Origin: Antedon mediterranea
Lineage: Eukaryota; Echinodermata; Crinoidea; Comatulida; Antedonidae
Assembly: GCF_964355755.1 (NCBI RefSeq)
Contig: NC_092675.1
Span: forward strand, 11,361,312-11,425,311
Direction: 5' to 3'
Length of the DNA stretch: 64,000 nucleotides
Below the pieces are notes generated by a model, which had not been told where the DNA came from, ran no database searches, and was given only the letters and a program-made list of their open reading frames with translations. Positions within the stretch are counted from its first letter, which is position 1, and the number at the start of each line of letters is the position of its first letter. Position numbers and translations under genes: made by a program. Below are positions 54,556 through 64,000 of this stretch, piece by piece.

Positions 54556-56080
54556 TTTTTCTTTCTTTCTCCCTCATTTTTGTGGCTCGCGTATCTCAAA
54601 AACGTGTAAACATAACATGTTATAACTTTGTCAGCATGAGGGCATTCAGGTGAAGTTGTGCACCTCCTATTTTTGAATGACGTCAGAGTTGCGCAACATG
54701 ACTTACGCCGTTTTTACGAATTTCGCATTTTTAACATAGATTGAAAACCATATAGCAATTTAAATTGAAACTTAACGAAAGTTTAATTGATATCTTGTGC
54801 TAACAGAATGTGAAAAAAAAATGGCATGTTTCACAGGAAGTTACGCGCGCACGCGCGTTTAAAATTTCAAAATGCGAAAAATCAATTTCTAATCAACTTT
54901 CTACGCGTTTCATGTCATTTTGAGCATGTAAAAAATTCCCACGTACGCGCATTTTTTTACGCATGCGGTGCGCACGTAGCGTTGAAAACCATTTTTTTCG
55001 CGTGATTTATGTTTTTCCAGCCTTTTCTAGTAATTTTACCAATTTTTGAACAATTTCGACTTAAAATTACGTCATACGGGCACGTCGAATTGGATAATTT
55101 ACGTGCATTTTTGATGAAAAAGTTCAAAAAGTCGTCAAAATTTGTCAAAATTATGCCCTTTTTTAAACAGTTATAGTTCCTAAACTAAACGGTGAAAGTT
55201 ATTTTTATTGCATATTCTGAAAGTTGATGAGTTGTAAATTTTGAATCATGCATTAATATGGCTAACCGGACATTGTGACGTCACCGTATGCCCACGCGAA
55301 TATAAAATATAGGATTTTTGTATCTTTCATCATAGCGCATGACATTTAATAGAGCGCATCTCCAATTATCTGTTTTCCATTTTTACCCCGATTTTTATAT
55401 TATCTAGGTCAATGAACTATCTTTCGTATGAGTTAAAAATATTTTAATATTTATGACGTCATCATGTCTAAAAATGTAAATAACGTGGGTCACTTATTTT
55501 CGTCCTTACAGTAAATTTCAATCTGTTATAGCTCGTCAGAATAAAACGTGATAATCATGATTAAAACGTTTTCTGGAAGCTATTGAATTGTAGATACGAA
55601 TTCATGTAAACATTTTGCCAATCGGATGTTGTGACGTCATCATATGGCCAGTTGAATAAAAAAAGGCGTATTTTCATATTTTGCGTAATAGTTCATCACA
55701 TTTAAAAGGGCGCGCATCTATATTTTACGTATCCCAAATTTCTTCTACACGTTAATATGTGGTTGCTGAGATAATGTCCTTCCGAAATTGCTAACTTAGT
55801 GTTTCATTTTGATACCGTCGCCATGTTAAAAATAAGAATAAATGGGGGGTCTCGTAATTTCACCTATTCTACACTGTATGTAACATGTATATACCGTTTG
55901 CACTGTATATACTATATGACACAAAATAGACTGAATTCAGCACTAACAACGTATGATATTCTTCAGTTCAGGTCATAATGCCATAATCTTTATCCGTGTG
56001 CAATATTCCAACGTATGACGTGCACGTGGCGTTTGTCGTGCGGATAACTAACTCGTCAAAGTGACGAGTTTCATGTCTAG
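54556..56080 (+). repeat. Array unit 5
   Basis: 1.53 kb, more diverged from its neighbours than units 4 and 6 are from each other. All internal landmarks are present; ends CTAG at 56077-56080. Confidence 0.8.
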
Positions 56081-57613
56081 TTTTTTTCTTATTTCTTTCT
56101 CCCCCATTTTTGTGTCTCACGTATCTCAAAAACTTGTAAACATAACATTTCATAACTTTGTCAACATATGGGCATATACGTGACGTTGTGCACCTCCTAT
56201 TTTTGAATGACGTCAGAGTTGCGCAACGTGACTTACGCGCGATTTTATGATTTTTTATGATTGACCATAGATTAAAAACCAAACGTAATTTTGTTTTGAC
56301 ACTTTGTGAAAATTTAAGTCATATCAAGTGCAAATTTTCTATGGATTAAAAATGGCATGTTATACAAGAAGTTACGCGCGCACGCGCATTTAAAATTTCA
56401 AAATGCGCAAAATTAATTTCTAATCAACTTTCTACGCTGATCATGACATTTTGAGCATGTCAAAAATTCCCACGCGCGCGAAAAAATTTACGCGTAAGGG
56501 GCGCACGGAGTATGAAAACCATGTTTTTTTTCTTGAATTTTGAGTGTCCAGCCTTTCGTAGTCATTTTAAACAAGATTGACATCATTTCAAGTTAAAATG
56601 ACGTCATACGTACACGTTGATTTAGACCATTTGCATGCGTTTTAGTTGCAAAAGTGACAAAATATTGTCAAAATTATGCCTATTTTGAATCTATTATAGC
56701 TCGTCAGGATCAAAGGTGACCCCAATTTGTTTTAACTTATTATGCAAGAAGATAAATTGTAGATATAAATTCATGCAGAATTTTTACCTCTCGGAAGTTA
56801 TGACGTCATCGTATGGCCACACGAATGTAAAATATAGGATTTTTGTATCTTTCGTCATAGCGCATCTCATTTAATAGAGCGCCTCTCCACTTATACGTAT
56901 TCCATTTTAACCCAGATTTTGACATTTTCTAGGTCAATCAACTATTTTACACATGAGTAAAATTTTTTTTAATTTTTATGACGTCATCATGTCTAAAAAT
57001 GTAAATAACGTGGGTCACTTATATTTATCTTTACAGTAAATTTTAATCTGTTATAGCTCATCAGAATAAAATGTTATAATCACGATTAAAACGTTTTCTG
57101 GAAGCTATTGGATTGTAGATACGAATTCATGTAAACATTTTGCCAATCGGATGTTGTGACGTCATCATATGGCCAGTTGAATAAAAAAAGACGTATTTTC
57201 ATATTTTGCGTAATAGTTCATCACATTTAAAAGGGTACGCATCTATATTTTACGTATTCAAATTTCTTCTACACGTTAATATGTTGTTCCTGAGATAATT
57301 TCCTTCTGAAATTGCTATCCAAGTGTTTCATTTTGATACCGTCGCCATGTTAAAAATTGGAATAAATGGCGGGTCCCGTAATTTCACCTATTCTACACTG
57401 TATGTAATATGTATACAGATTATACTGTTTGCATGTATATACTATATGACACAAAATTGACAGAATTCAGCACTAACAGCATATCATATTCTTCAGTTCT
57501 TGTCATAATGCCATAATCTTTATCTGTGTGCAATATTCCAACGTATGACGTGCACGTGGCGTTTGTCGTGGTGCGGATAACTAACTCGTCAATGTGACGA
57601 GTTTCATGTCTAG
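56081..57613 (+). repeat. Array unit 6
   Basis: A near duplicate of unit 4; only scattered single-base differences and small length changes were seen by eye. Confidence 0.82.
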
Positions 57614-59130
57614 TTCTTCTTTCCATCCTTCCTTTTTGTGGATCGCGTTTCTCTAAAATGTGTAAACATAACATTTCATAACTTTGACAACATATGGGCA
57701 TTTATGTGAAGTTGTGCACCTCCTATTTTTGAATGACGTAATAGTTGCGCAACGTAACTTACGCGCAATTTTATGAATTTCAATGATTGATCATAGATTA
57801 AAAACTAAAAGTCATTTAGTATTGACACTTTGACAAAATTTAAGTCATATCAGGGGCAAACTTTCTACGGATTAAAAATGGCATGTTTCACTAGAAGTTA
57901 CGCGCGCACGCGCATTTAAAATTTCAAAATGCGCAAAATTAATTTCTAATCAACTTTTTATGCGTTTCTTGTTATTTTGAGCATGTCAAAAATTCCCACG
58001 GGCGCGCAATTTTTTACGCATGCGGTGCGCACGTAGCGTTAAAAACATATTTTTTTCCCTTGAATCATATTTTTCAAGCCTTTCCTAGTAATTTTGAAAA
58101 CAATTTAGACCTTTTCCAATTTAAATAACGCCATACGAACACGTTGAATTAAACATTTCATGCGCGTTTTTTATGAAAAAGCTTAAAAAATCGTCAAAAT
58201 TATGTCTTTTTTTAAACAGTCATAGTTTCTGAAGTTAACCGTGAACCGTTTATTTTTATTACAAAATCTAGAAGTTGATGAGTTGTAGATATCGGATCAT
58301 GCATCGATAAGGCTAAAAAAACATTGTGACGTCATCGTATGGCCACACGAATGTAAAATATAGGATTTTTGTCTCTTTCATTATTGCTCATCACATTCAA
58401 TGGAGCGCATCACGCTTATCTGTATTCCTTTTTCTCCTACATTTATATATTGTGTAGGTCAATCAACTTTCTTTAGCATGAGATAAAAATATTTTAATTT
58501 TTATGACGTCATCATGCCAAAAAATTTTAATTACGTGGGTCATTAATTTCATCTTTACAGTAAATTTTAATCTGTAATAGCTCGTAAGAATAAAATGTGA
58601 TAATCACGATTAAAACGTTTTATGGAAGCTATTGGATTGTAGATACGAATTCATGTAAACATTTTGCCAATCGGATGTTGTGACGTCATCATATGGCCAG
58701 TTGAATAAAAAAAGTCGTATTTTCATATTTTGCGTAATAGTTCATCACATTTAAAAGGGTGCGCATCTATATTTTACGTATTCAAATTTCTTCTACACGT
58801 TAATATGTTGTTCCTGAGATAATTTCCTTCTGAAATTGCTATCTAAGTGTTTCATTTTGATACCGTCGCCATGTTAAAAATTGGAATAAATGGCGGGTCC
58901 CGTAATTTCACCTATTCTACACTGTATGTAATATGTATACAGATTATACTGTTTGCATGTATATACTATATGACACAAAATTGACAGAATTCAGCACTAA
59001 CAGCATATCATATTCTTCAGTTCTTGTCATAATGCCATAATCTTTATCTGTGTGCAATATTCCAACGTAAGACGTGCACGTGGCGTTTGTCGTGGTGCGG
59101 ATAACTAACTCGTCAAAGTGACGAGTTTCA
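57614..59130 (+). repeat. Array unit 7 (last)
   Basis: It ends with the hairpin ACTCGTCAAAGTGACGAGT and TTTCAT, but the CTAG is replaced by TATGTATTTC. This is where the array meets flanking DNA. Confidence 0.78.
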
Positions 59131-60169
59131 TTATGTATTTCATTTACTTTTACAGGTGAGGAGGAGAGGATGTGCTTTTTAAAATTACTGTTATTGTAAA
59201 AATATGATTGTTTATAATTATACTTATTAAATGTTAACATTGTTTAAATGTAATCATTAATATAATAAATGTCAATGGTCGGATAATTCTATGTGGTAGG
59301 AGATGAGACGAGTAAACCTTCCTGCGCGCATGTTGTTCTTCAGCACATGATTTTGTTGTTGACTGACACGTCAGGGATTCTCCTTAAAATAAAACTTAGC
59401 ATTTTACGAACTACTGTAAACATCAACGCGGGTAAGAGTTTCCTGCCAAAAGTGGAAACAGTTTGAATTTATGATATTTTTAATTAGGTTCTCTGTCATA
59501 TCAGTAAAATAAAAAACAAATAAAAAAAAGTCCGTGTCTAATACTATAGATAATGGTAATGTCATTTGTAATTAACATCTGTTTAATTTCTGCATGTACA
59601 CTTTTGTGGGTAAATCACCCACCTTTTTATTATTCTTAAATCCATTGTAGATTCATCTTTCCTCAATCAACATATTTTATAATAGGCCTACCCTAAAACT
59701 TGCATTGTAGGCATAGAAAGAACGTCTATACTATATTACTAAATAAACTATTTTAACTATTAATTTCTGATTTATTTTCATTATATACATTGAACGTTAA
59801 CAATTTCAGGATGTTTACATTATAATAATAATACTGTTATTGTTAATGCATTGGCCTAGCTAGGCTACTTATCAACCTGAGAGATTTGAAATGCGTGACA
59901 GACTCTCCGCCATTTTGGTTATTTCGGCTTACCCACCGGCTCAACAACAAAAATTCAGGGCATATCGGGGTTTTCCCTTTATAATGCAAATGTCACTGTC
60001 AGTGTGGCATCACACTTCACACAAGATTTTACATTACATCACGATACATTAATCCCGAAACTGTGGGCGTTTGGTACATTTACGAACACTATTTTGTTTT
60101 AAATATTAGCATTCCTCATTTTTTTGATTATGCAGCAGAATTACAACACCAACCAAGAGTAACAAAAAA
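59131..60169 (+). other. Upstream region and 5' leader of the gene at 60170
   Basis: About 1 kb between the repeat array and the ATG. No exon or repeat was recognised apart from the YY1-like site. The GC content rises near 59890-60080, as expected around a transcription start. Confidence 0.45.
59907..59918 (+). promoter_or_regulatory. YY1-like site upstream of the gene at 60170
   Basis: CCGCCATTTTGG matches the YY1/Pho core (CCGCCATNTTG) that is common near housekeeping transcription starts. It lies about 260 bp before the ATG. Binding is inferred only. Confidence 0.4.
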
Positions 60170-60234
60170 ATGTCAAGCTCAACCAAGGCAAGATTTGAAG
60201 AACTTTTACAACAGGTAGCTACTGAACAGAATGA
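60170..60234 (+). CDS. Unrecognised charged protein, exon 1
   Basis: ATG in an A-rich context opens MSSSTKARFEELLQQVATEQN and ends at GA|GTAAGT (phase 2). Without splicing the frame stops at once (TAA inside the donor), which supports the intron. The peptide is a likely amphipathic helix. The protein continues in the exons at 60678 and 62814. Confidence 0.7.
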
Positions 60235-60677
60235 GTAAGTTTTAAAGATCGTGTTGTGCAGCCCGCAAAGGCTTTTTACCATGTTATTGTATGTATTATA
60301 ATGAAGGTTTGGAACTCAAGGAACATATACCGTATTGTTTTCCAGTTTAAAACTCTTATTCTAGGATAACCAATGTGATTTTTCAGTTATTTATGATTTG
60401 ACATATTTTGTATCAAAATTGAATTTGAAACAGGATCACAACAATCCTTTTTTCATTAGTCAAATACTAACCACAAGATAAACATTTAGGATTTGTGTGT
60501 TTCTATTTTTATTTTTGCCAAAACATTCACTGAATAAGTTCTACATTCATGATACTTGATAGAGGTAACCCATGACATTTATTTATGTAAAGTGAAATTT
60601 ATTATTCTGCATTCAAGATGACTTTTTCTGTAATTTGCATATTTGATATATGGATTAACTTTTGGAACTTTTTTAAG

Positions 60678-60738
60678 TGAAAAGAAAGCAAGCCCAAAAA
60701 AAAAAAAGAAAGCAAGAAGGCGAGCAGATGAGCAAATG
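60678..60738 (+). CDS. Unrecognised charged protein, exon 2
   Basis: It lies between TTTTTTAAG and ATG|GTAAGT (phase 0). It encodes DEKKASPKKKKKARRRADEQM, a lysine/arginine cluster that could act as a nuclear localisation signal. The phase-2 junction with exon 1 keeps the frame open. The poly-A run at 60696-60707 codes lysines and is prone to length variation. Confidence 0.7.
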
Positions 60739-61041
60739 GTAAGTATGTGTGTTTTTTTTATGGTAACATGATTCTATGTTGCTTCATTTGTTATCACAAA
60801 TCGTTCTTTGTTGTTGTGGTAGATTTCAAGACATCCTTCCTTTATTAGCCTGAGCCACTAATGAAAAAAAATAGTTTGTATATTTTGTACGGTTGTATAA
60901 ATGTTTCCTACTCAACTCAAATTGGACGGCAATTGTACTGGGAAGGTTTTAAACTACATTTGAAAACCAACCCAAGTGAGGAAAAATGCTGGAATTGCTA
61001 GGTAGGGTTTGAAAATGACTGCAATTGTACTTTGACTTATT

Positions 61042-62520
61042 AGTTATCCGCAACTTGGCGGATAACTCCTTGTGATTGTATGAGATCATCTTCAACTGTT
61101 TTTTTCTGTATTATTCTTCTTTCTTTCCACCCTATGTGTGCATCGTGTTTCTCTAAAACGTGTAAACATAACATTTCGTAACTTTGTCAACATATCAACA
61201 TTTACGTAAAGTTGTGCACCTCCTATTTTTGAATAATGTTAGAGTTGCGCAACGTGAGTTGCACACGATTTTATGAATTTAAATGATTGATTTTAATCTG
61301 ATTTAATTTGGTAATTAAAAACCAAAAGTCATTTTGAATTGACACTTATTAATTAATTATAAATGGCATATTTCCTACAAAGTTACACACGCACGCGCAT
61401 TTAAAATTTTTAAATGTGTAACATTAATTTCTGATAAATTTTCTATACGTTAGGACATTTTGAGCATTTTGCATGCGCACAGCTCGTACATAGCATACTT
61501 TCTGTGACAGATTTAATTTATTTTTATGAATTTGAATTACAGAATAATGACGCATGTGCATGTTAGACTTTAAAAACTGTGCGCCTAAAAATTTCAAATT
61601 CAATGCAAATTTATGAAAAATATGCCTACTTTAAATCTATTATAGCGCTTCAGGAAGACCATTGACCCACCATTTTTTCAACTTATTTTGAAAGCTAATG
61701 AGTTGTAAGATATGAAAGTTGTCTGAAGTCATTATATGGCTACTCGAATGAAAAAAAAATGGATTTTTGTCCATTTCGTCATAGCTCATCGCCTTTAATA
61801 CAATGCATCTCGCTTATTAGTATTACATTATTTCCCCTAGTTTTTAATATTGTCTCTAGATTAATCATTTATTTTTCGCATGAGTTACAACTATTTTAAT
61901 TTGGATGATGTCATCATGTCAAAAAATTTTAATAGTGTGGGTCACTTATTTTCCTCTTTACAGTAAATTTCAATATGTTATAGCTTGTCAGAATAAAAAG
62001 TAATACTCCTGATTAAAATGTTTTCTGGAAGCTGTTTGAATGGTAGATACAAATTCATGTAAACATTTTGCCAATCGGATGTTGTGATGTCGTCATATGG
62101 CCATTTAAATAAAAAAGTTGGATTTTAATCTTTTGTGTCATAGTTCATCACATTTAAAAGAGCGCGCATCTTGATTCTATGTATCAGAATTTTTTCAACA
62201 TTTTAATATGTTTTTGTTAAAACAATTATCTTCCGAAACTGTTATCTTCATATTTAATTTTGATGGCGTTATCATGTTAAAAATTTGAATAAAAGGAGGG
62301 TCAAGTAATTTCAACTGCTCAATTTAATAATTACACTGTATGTAGATAACTGTATATACTATAATATAAGGCAAAAAAATAGCCAGAGTTTTGCACCAAC
62401 ATATTATTATCAGGTTATAAGTTCTGTAATCTTTTTCTGTTTGCATTTTCTAGCGTACATGCACATGGCGTTGTTGCTGTGCGGATAACTAACTTGTCAA
62501 AGTGACGAGATCAAATCTAG
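61042..62520 (+). mobile_element. Solo copy of the GTTATCC/CTAG repeat inside the intron
   Basis: It starts AGTTATCCGCAACTTGGCGG, the family 5' hairpin, and ends GCGGATAACTAACTTGTCAA, then AGTGACGAGATCAAATCTAG. It is more diverged than the array units, with many TGACGTCA sites decayed. It lies between exons 2 and 3 of the charged-protein gene, in the sense orientation. Confidence 0.8.
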
Positions 62521-62813
62521 TTCAAATTAGAACCAACAGAGACAAAAGACCTAACCAACACTCGTTATTTGGCTATGTAATTAAAAATGTGTTTTCAGTC
62601 CAATTTCTTTGTCATGGCCAAATTCGGTAATTCTACAATTCTTTGCCATATTCTCTATGTCACAATCAGGTTGTAGAGAGGTAATAATGAGTTCACTTAA
62701 ATTAAACTGCTAGTTGTTGTTATTAGTCCAACCAAATTCAGTCAGAAAATGGCTGATTTCTTGTATTTTAAAAAAAGATATTGAGTGAAATCTTGTCAAT
62801 GTTTTTTTATCAG
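62521..62813 (+). other. Intron sequence before exon 3
   Basis: Short AT-rich stretch ending in a GTTTTTTTATCAG acceptor. Nothing else seen. Confidence 0.6.
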
Positions 62814-63058
62814 TTAGAACGGCTAAAAGAAGGGGCTGACCTACAAAAAGAACAGGATGCATCATTACTTGCCAACACATACAATGCAGAAGACAGTCCC
62901 AGATTTCGAAAGAATGTCACGAATGAACGACGCCCCAAACTACCTGCAAAAAGTGGCAAAGTTAATAAAGGATTTGAAGGAGATGATGTGATTGAGGATG
63001 AAGAAAAGCAAAAAATACAGAGAAAGAATTCACCAAAGAAATTAAATGTGCAAGAAAA
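62814..63058 (+). CDS. Unrecognised charged protein, exon 3
   Basis: The phase-0 acceptor joins LERLKEGADLQKEQDASLLA to exon 2. It continues NTYNAEDSPRFRKNVTNERRP, KLPAKSGKVNKGFEG, an acidic DDVIEDEEKQKIQRKN run and SPKKLNVQEK, ending AA|GTAAGT (phase 2). The product so far is about 124 residues, highly charged, mostly helical or disordered, with no membrane segment or known domain. More exons must lie beyond the window. I do not recognise the family. Confidence 0.72.
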
Positions 63059-64000
63059 GTAAGTTCATTAACTGTCGGCCATCTTTATTTTATGTGAAAG
63101 TTATACCCTTTATGGTAGTCCACTTTGTACTATTTATATGTGGCACATGCAAGAGAAATCAGACGTAAGTCTTGATACCATGTCTACTTCATTACGTGTA
63201 CAGCTCCTCAGGAAGTCTACCCGAGCCATAAACATATACCAGGCTCGGGTATCACATGATTCACACCATCTAGCTATGTAAACAACATTGAACAAAAGTG
63301 TTTGTTCAATTAATTAGCGTTTAACTCCCAAATCACTGGAGCGTGCTATTTGGTACTTTGTGGGCTGTTGCTACAAACTGAAAGTCACGTGTACACATGA
63401 TTCATACTTTGATATTAATCTGCCTTCAAATACTACTATTTATTATATAATTTTCTTGGAAATTATCAAAAATAAATATTATATATAGTCAATAAGATTG
63501 TGTTAAACAAAGAAATTGTACTAAAATTAATATGAACTTATTTTTGTACTCAAACATTTATGCGTGATGAGGTCACCGGCACGGCGTGCACAGAGAGAGC
63601 AGGCCCGGGGAGCTAGCGAAGATCGCTGCACACACTACGCTCGAATAAACAACTCGCCAAAACGGAAAACCCCTATTTGGTATCGTCTGCCATAAACAAG
63701 CTTATTAAATTTCTTTGGAACATTTCTATCTAACGAACATTGTATACTTGCTTTTCTGATTGATAAATTCTTGTTCAATTGATGTTTAAAATAAGATATT
63801 CTACGATAGATGACATGAACTATAAGTTAAATTTTCTGACACTATACACATTGTGAGGCTTGTGTGGTGGTAAAAACCAATGTACCAAAAATGCTATATA
63901 CCGTTTCAGGGATGTCTATGATTAAATCACAGTACAGTATGTATTGCGATAATTATTAGTCTGGGAGCCCAAAAGGCTTTAATTAGCAATTTGAGTACAA
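63059..64000 (+). other. Intron of the charged-protein gene to window end
   Basis: No exon recognised. 63205-63250 has an inverted pair ACCCGAGCC..GGCTCGGGT. 63610-63830 matches 44755-44945 in inverse orientation (separate entry). Confidence 0.5.
63610..63830 (-). repeat. Dispersed ~210-bp repeat shared with 44755-44945
   Basis: The reverse complement runs parallel to 44755-44945 with roughly nine in ten bases alike by eye, including CGTAGAATATCTTATTTTAA, AAGCAAGTATACAATGTTCG and TTTAATAAGCTTGTTTATGG. A weaker match, AAATTTCTTCGGTACATTTC, lies near 31790. Confidence 0.75.

Larger units (their letters stand above)
48404..59130 (+). mobile_element. Tandem array of a Helentron/HINE-like repeat (seven units)
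   Basis: Seven head-to-tail units, mostly about 1.5 kb, are joined without spacer. Each ends GCGGATAACTAACTCGTCAA, a TGACGAGT hairpin, about 8 bases, then CTAG; the last unit has lost the CTAG. Units 1 and 2 begin with AGTTATCCGC..GCGGATAACT hairpins, so GTTATCCGC and GCGGATAAC form subterminal inverted repeats. A 3' hairpin just before CTRR, subterminal inverted repeats, no terminal inverted repeat and tandem arrays are the published traits of Helitron/Helentron-derived non-autonomous elements. No Rep-helicase is encoded. The assignment is inference; the array itself is seen directly. Confidence 0.8.

Noticed and set aside
54335-59240. Several similar minus-strand ORFs of 60-105 codons across 54-59 kb with a shared C-terminal part.
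   Set aside because: They are the same piece of the tandem repeat (CTAG end plus next unit start) read on the wrong strand. Similarity follows from the DNA repeat, not from coding selection.
1-64000. tRNA, rRNA or snRNA genes.
   Set aside because: I saw no tRNA A/B-box pairs with a cloverleaf, and no rRNA-like blocks. The only tRNA-like match is the 18-bp primer binding site at 14452.

Overview
This window is animal nuclear DNA. It has spliced genes with GT-AG introns, AT-rich intergenic sequence, non-LTR and LTR retrotransposons, and many nested inverted-repeat DNA transposons. Short runs of AGGCCTA/CTAGGCC are scattered throughout. That habit, the arylsulfatase B-like gene and a transposon-borne P2X7-like domain suggest a marine deuterostome such as an echinoderm. 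The taxon is an inference and I cannot name the species.

Two host genes are visible, both on the + strand. (1) The 3' six exons of an arylsulfatase B/I/J-like sulfatase lie at 73-259, 27210-27370, 27667-27880, 28062-28314, 40242-40399 and 40743-41014. All splice phases agree and the stop is at 41012-41014. Its introns of about 27 kb and 12 kb are inflated by insertions. (2) A lysine-rich, charged protein that I do not recognise begins at 60170, has three exons in view (60170-60234, 60678-60738, 62814-63058) and continues past the window.

Nearly everything else is mobile DNA. 2.5-4.4 kb: two decayed LINE fragments in opposite orientation. 5026-11026: a MULE-like element with a 9-bp target duplication, split by a nearly complete CR1/Jockey-type LINE (PHD-finger ORF1; endonuclease/RT ORF2 with one frameshift) and by a MITE. 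A clean copy of the same MULE-like element lies at 24571-25509. 11854-12689: a MITE. 12719-23374: a Gypsy-type LTR element with PBS, PPT and a gag fragment. A MITE sits in its 5' LTR, and a 7.25-kb DNA transposon (8-bp duplication) sits in its 3' LTR. That transposon carries a P2X7-like zinc-domain gene and is itself invaded by a TTAA-flanked element with arms of about 760 bp. 28345-39398: an 11-kb foldback element in the sulfatase intron whose arms are tandem repeats; three further inverted-repeat elements are nested inside it. 44-47 kb: a run of four inverted-repeat elements. 48404-59130: a head-to-tail array of seven units, mostly about 1.5 kb. Most units end in a hairpin followed by CTAG, several begin with a GTTATCC-stem hairpin, and all are rich in TGACGTCA-like sites. 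Further copies lie at 16816-17502 (-), 41386-42665 (-) and 61042-62520 (+).

The Helentron/HINE-like tandem family is the strongest candidate for an undescribed element. The foldback element and the P2X7-carrying transposon come next. No tRNA, rRNA or CRISPR was recognised.
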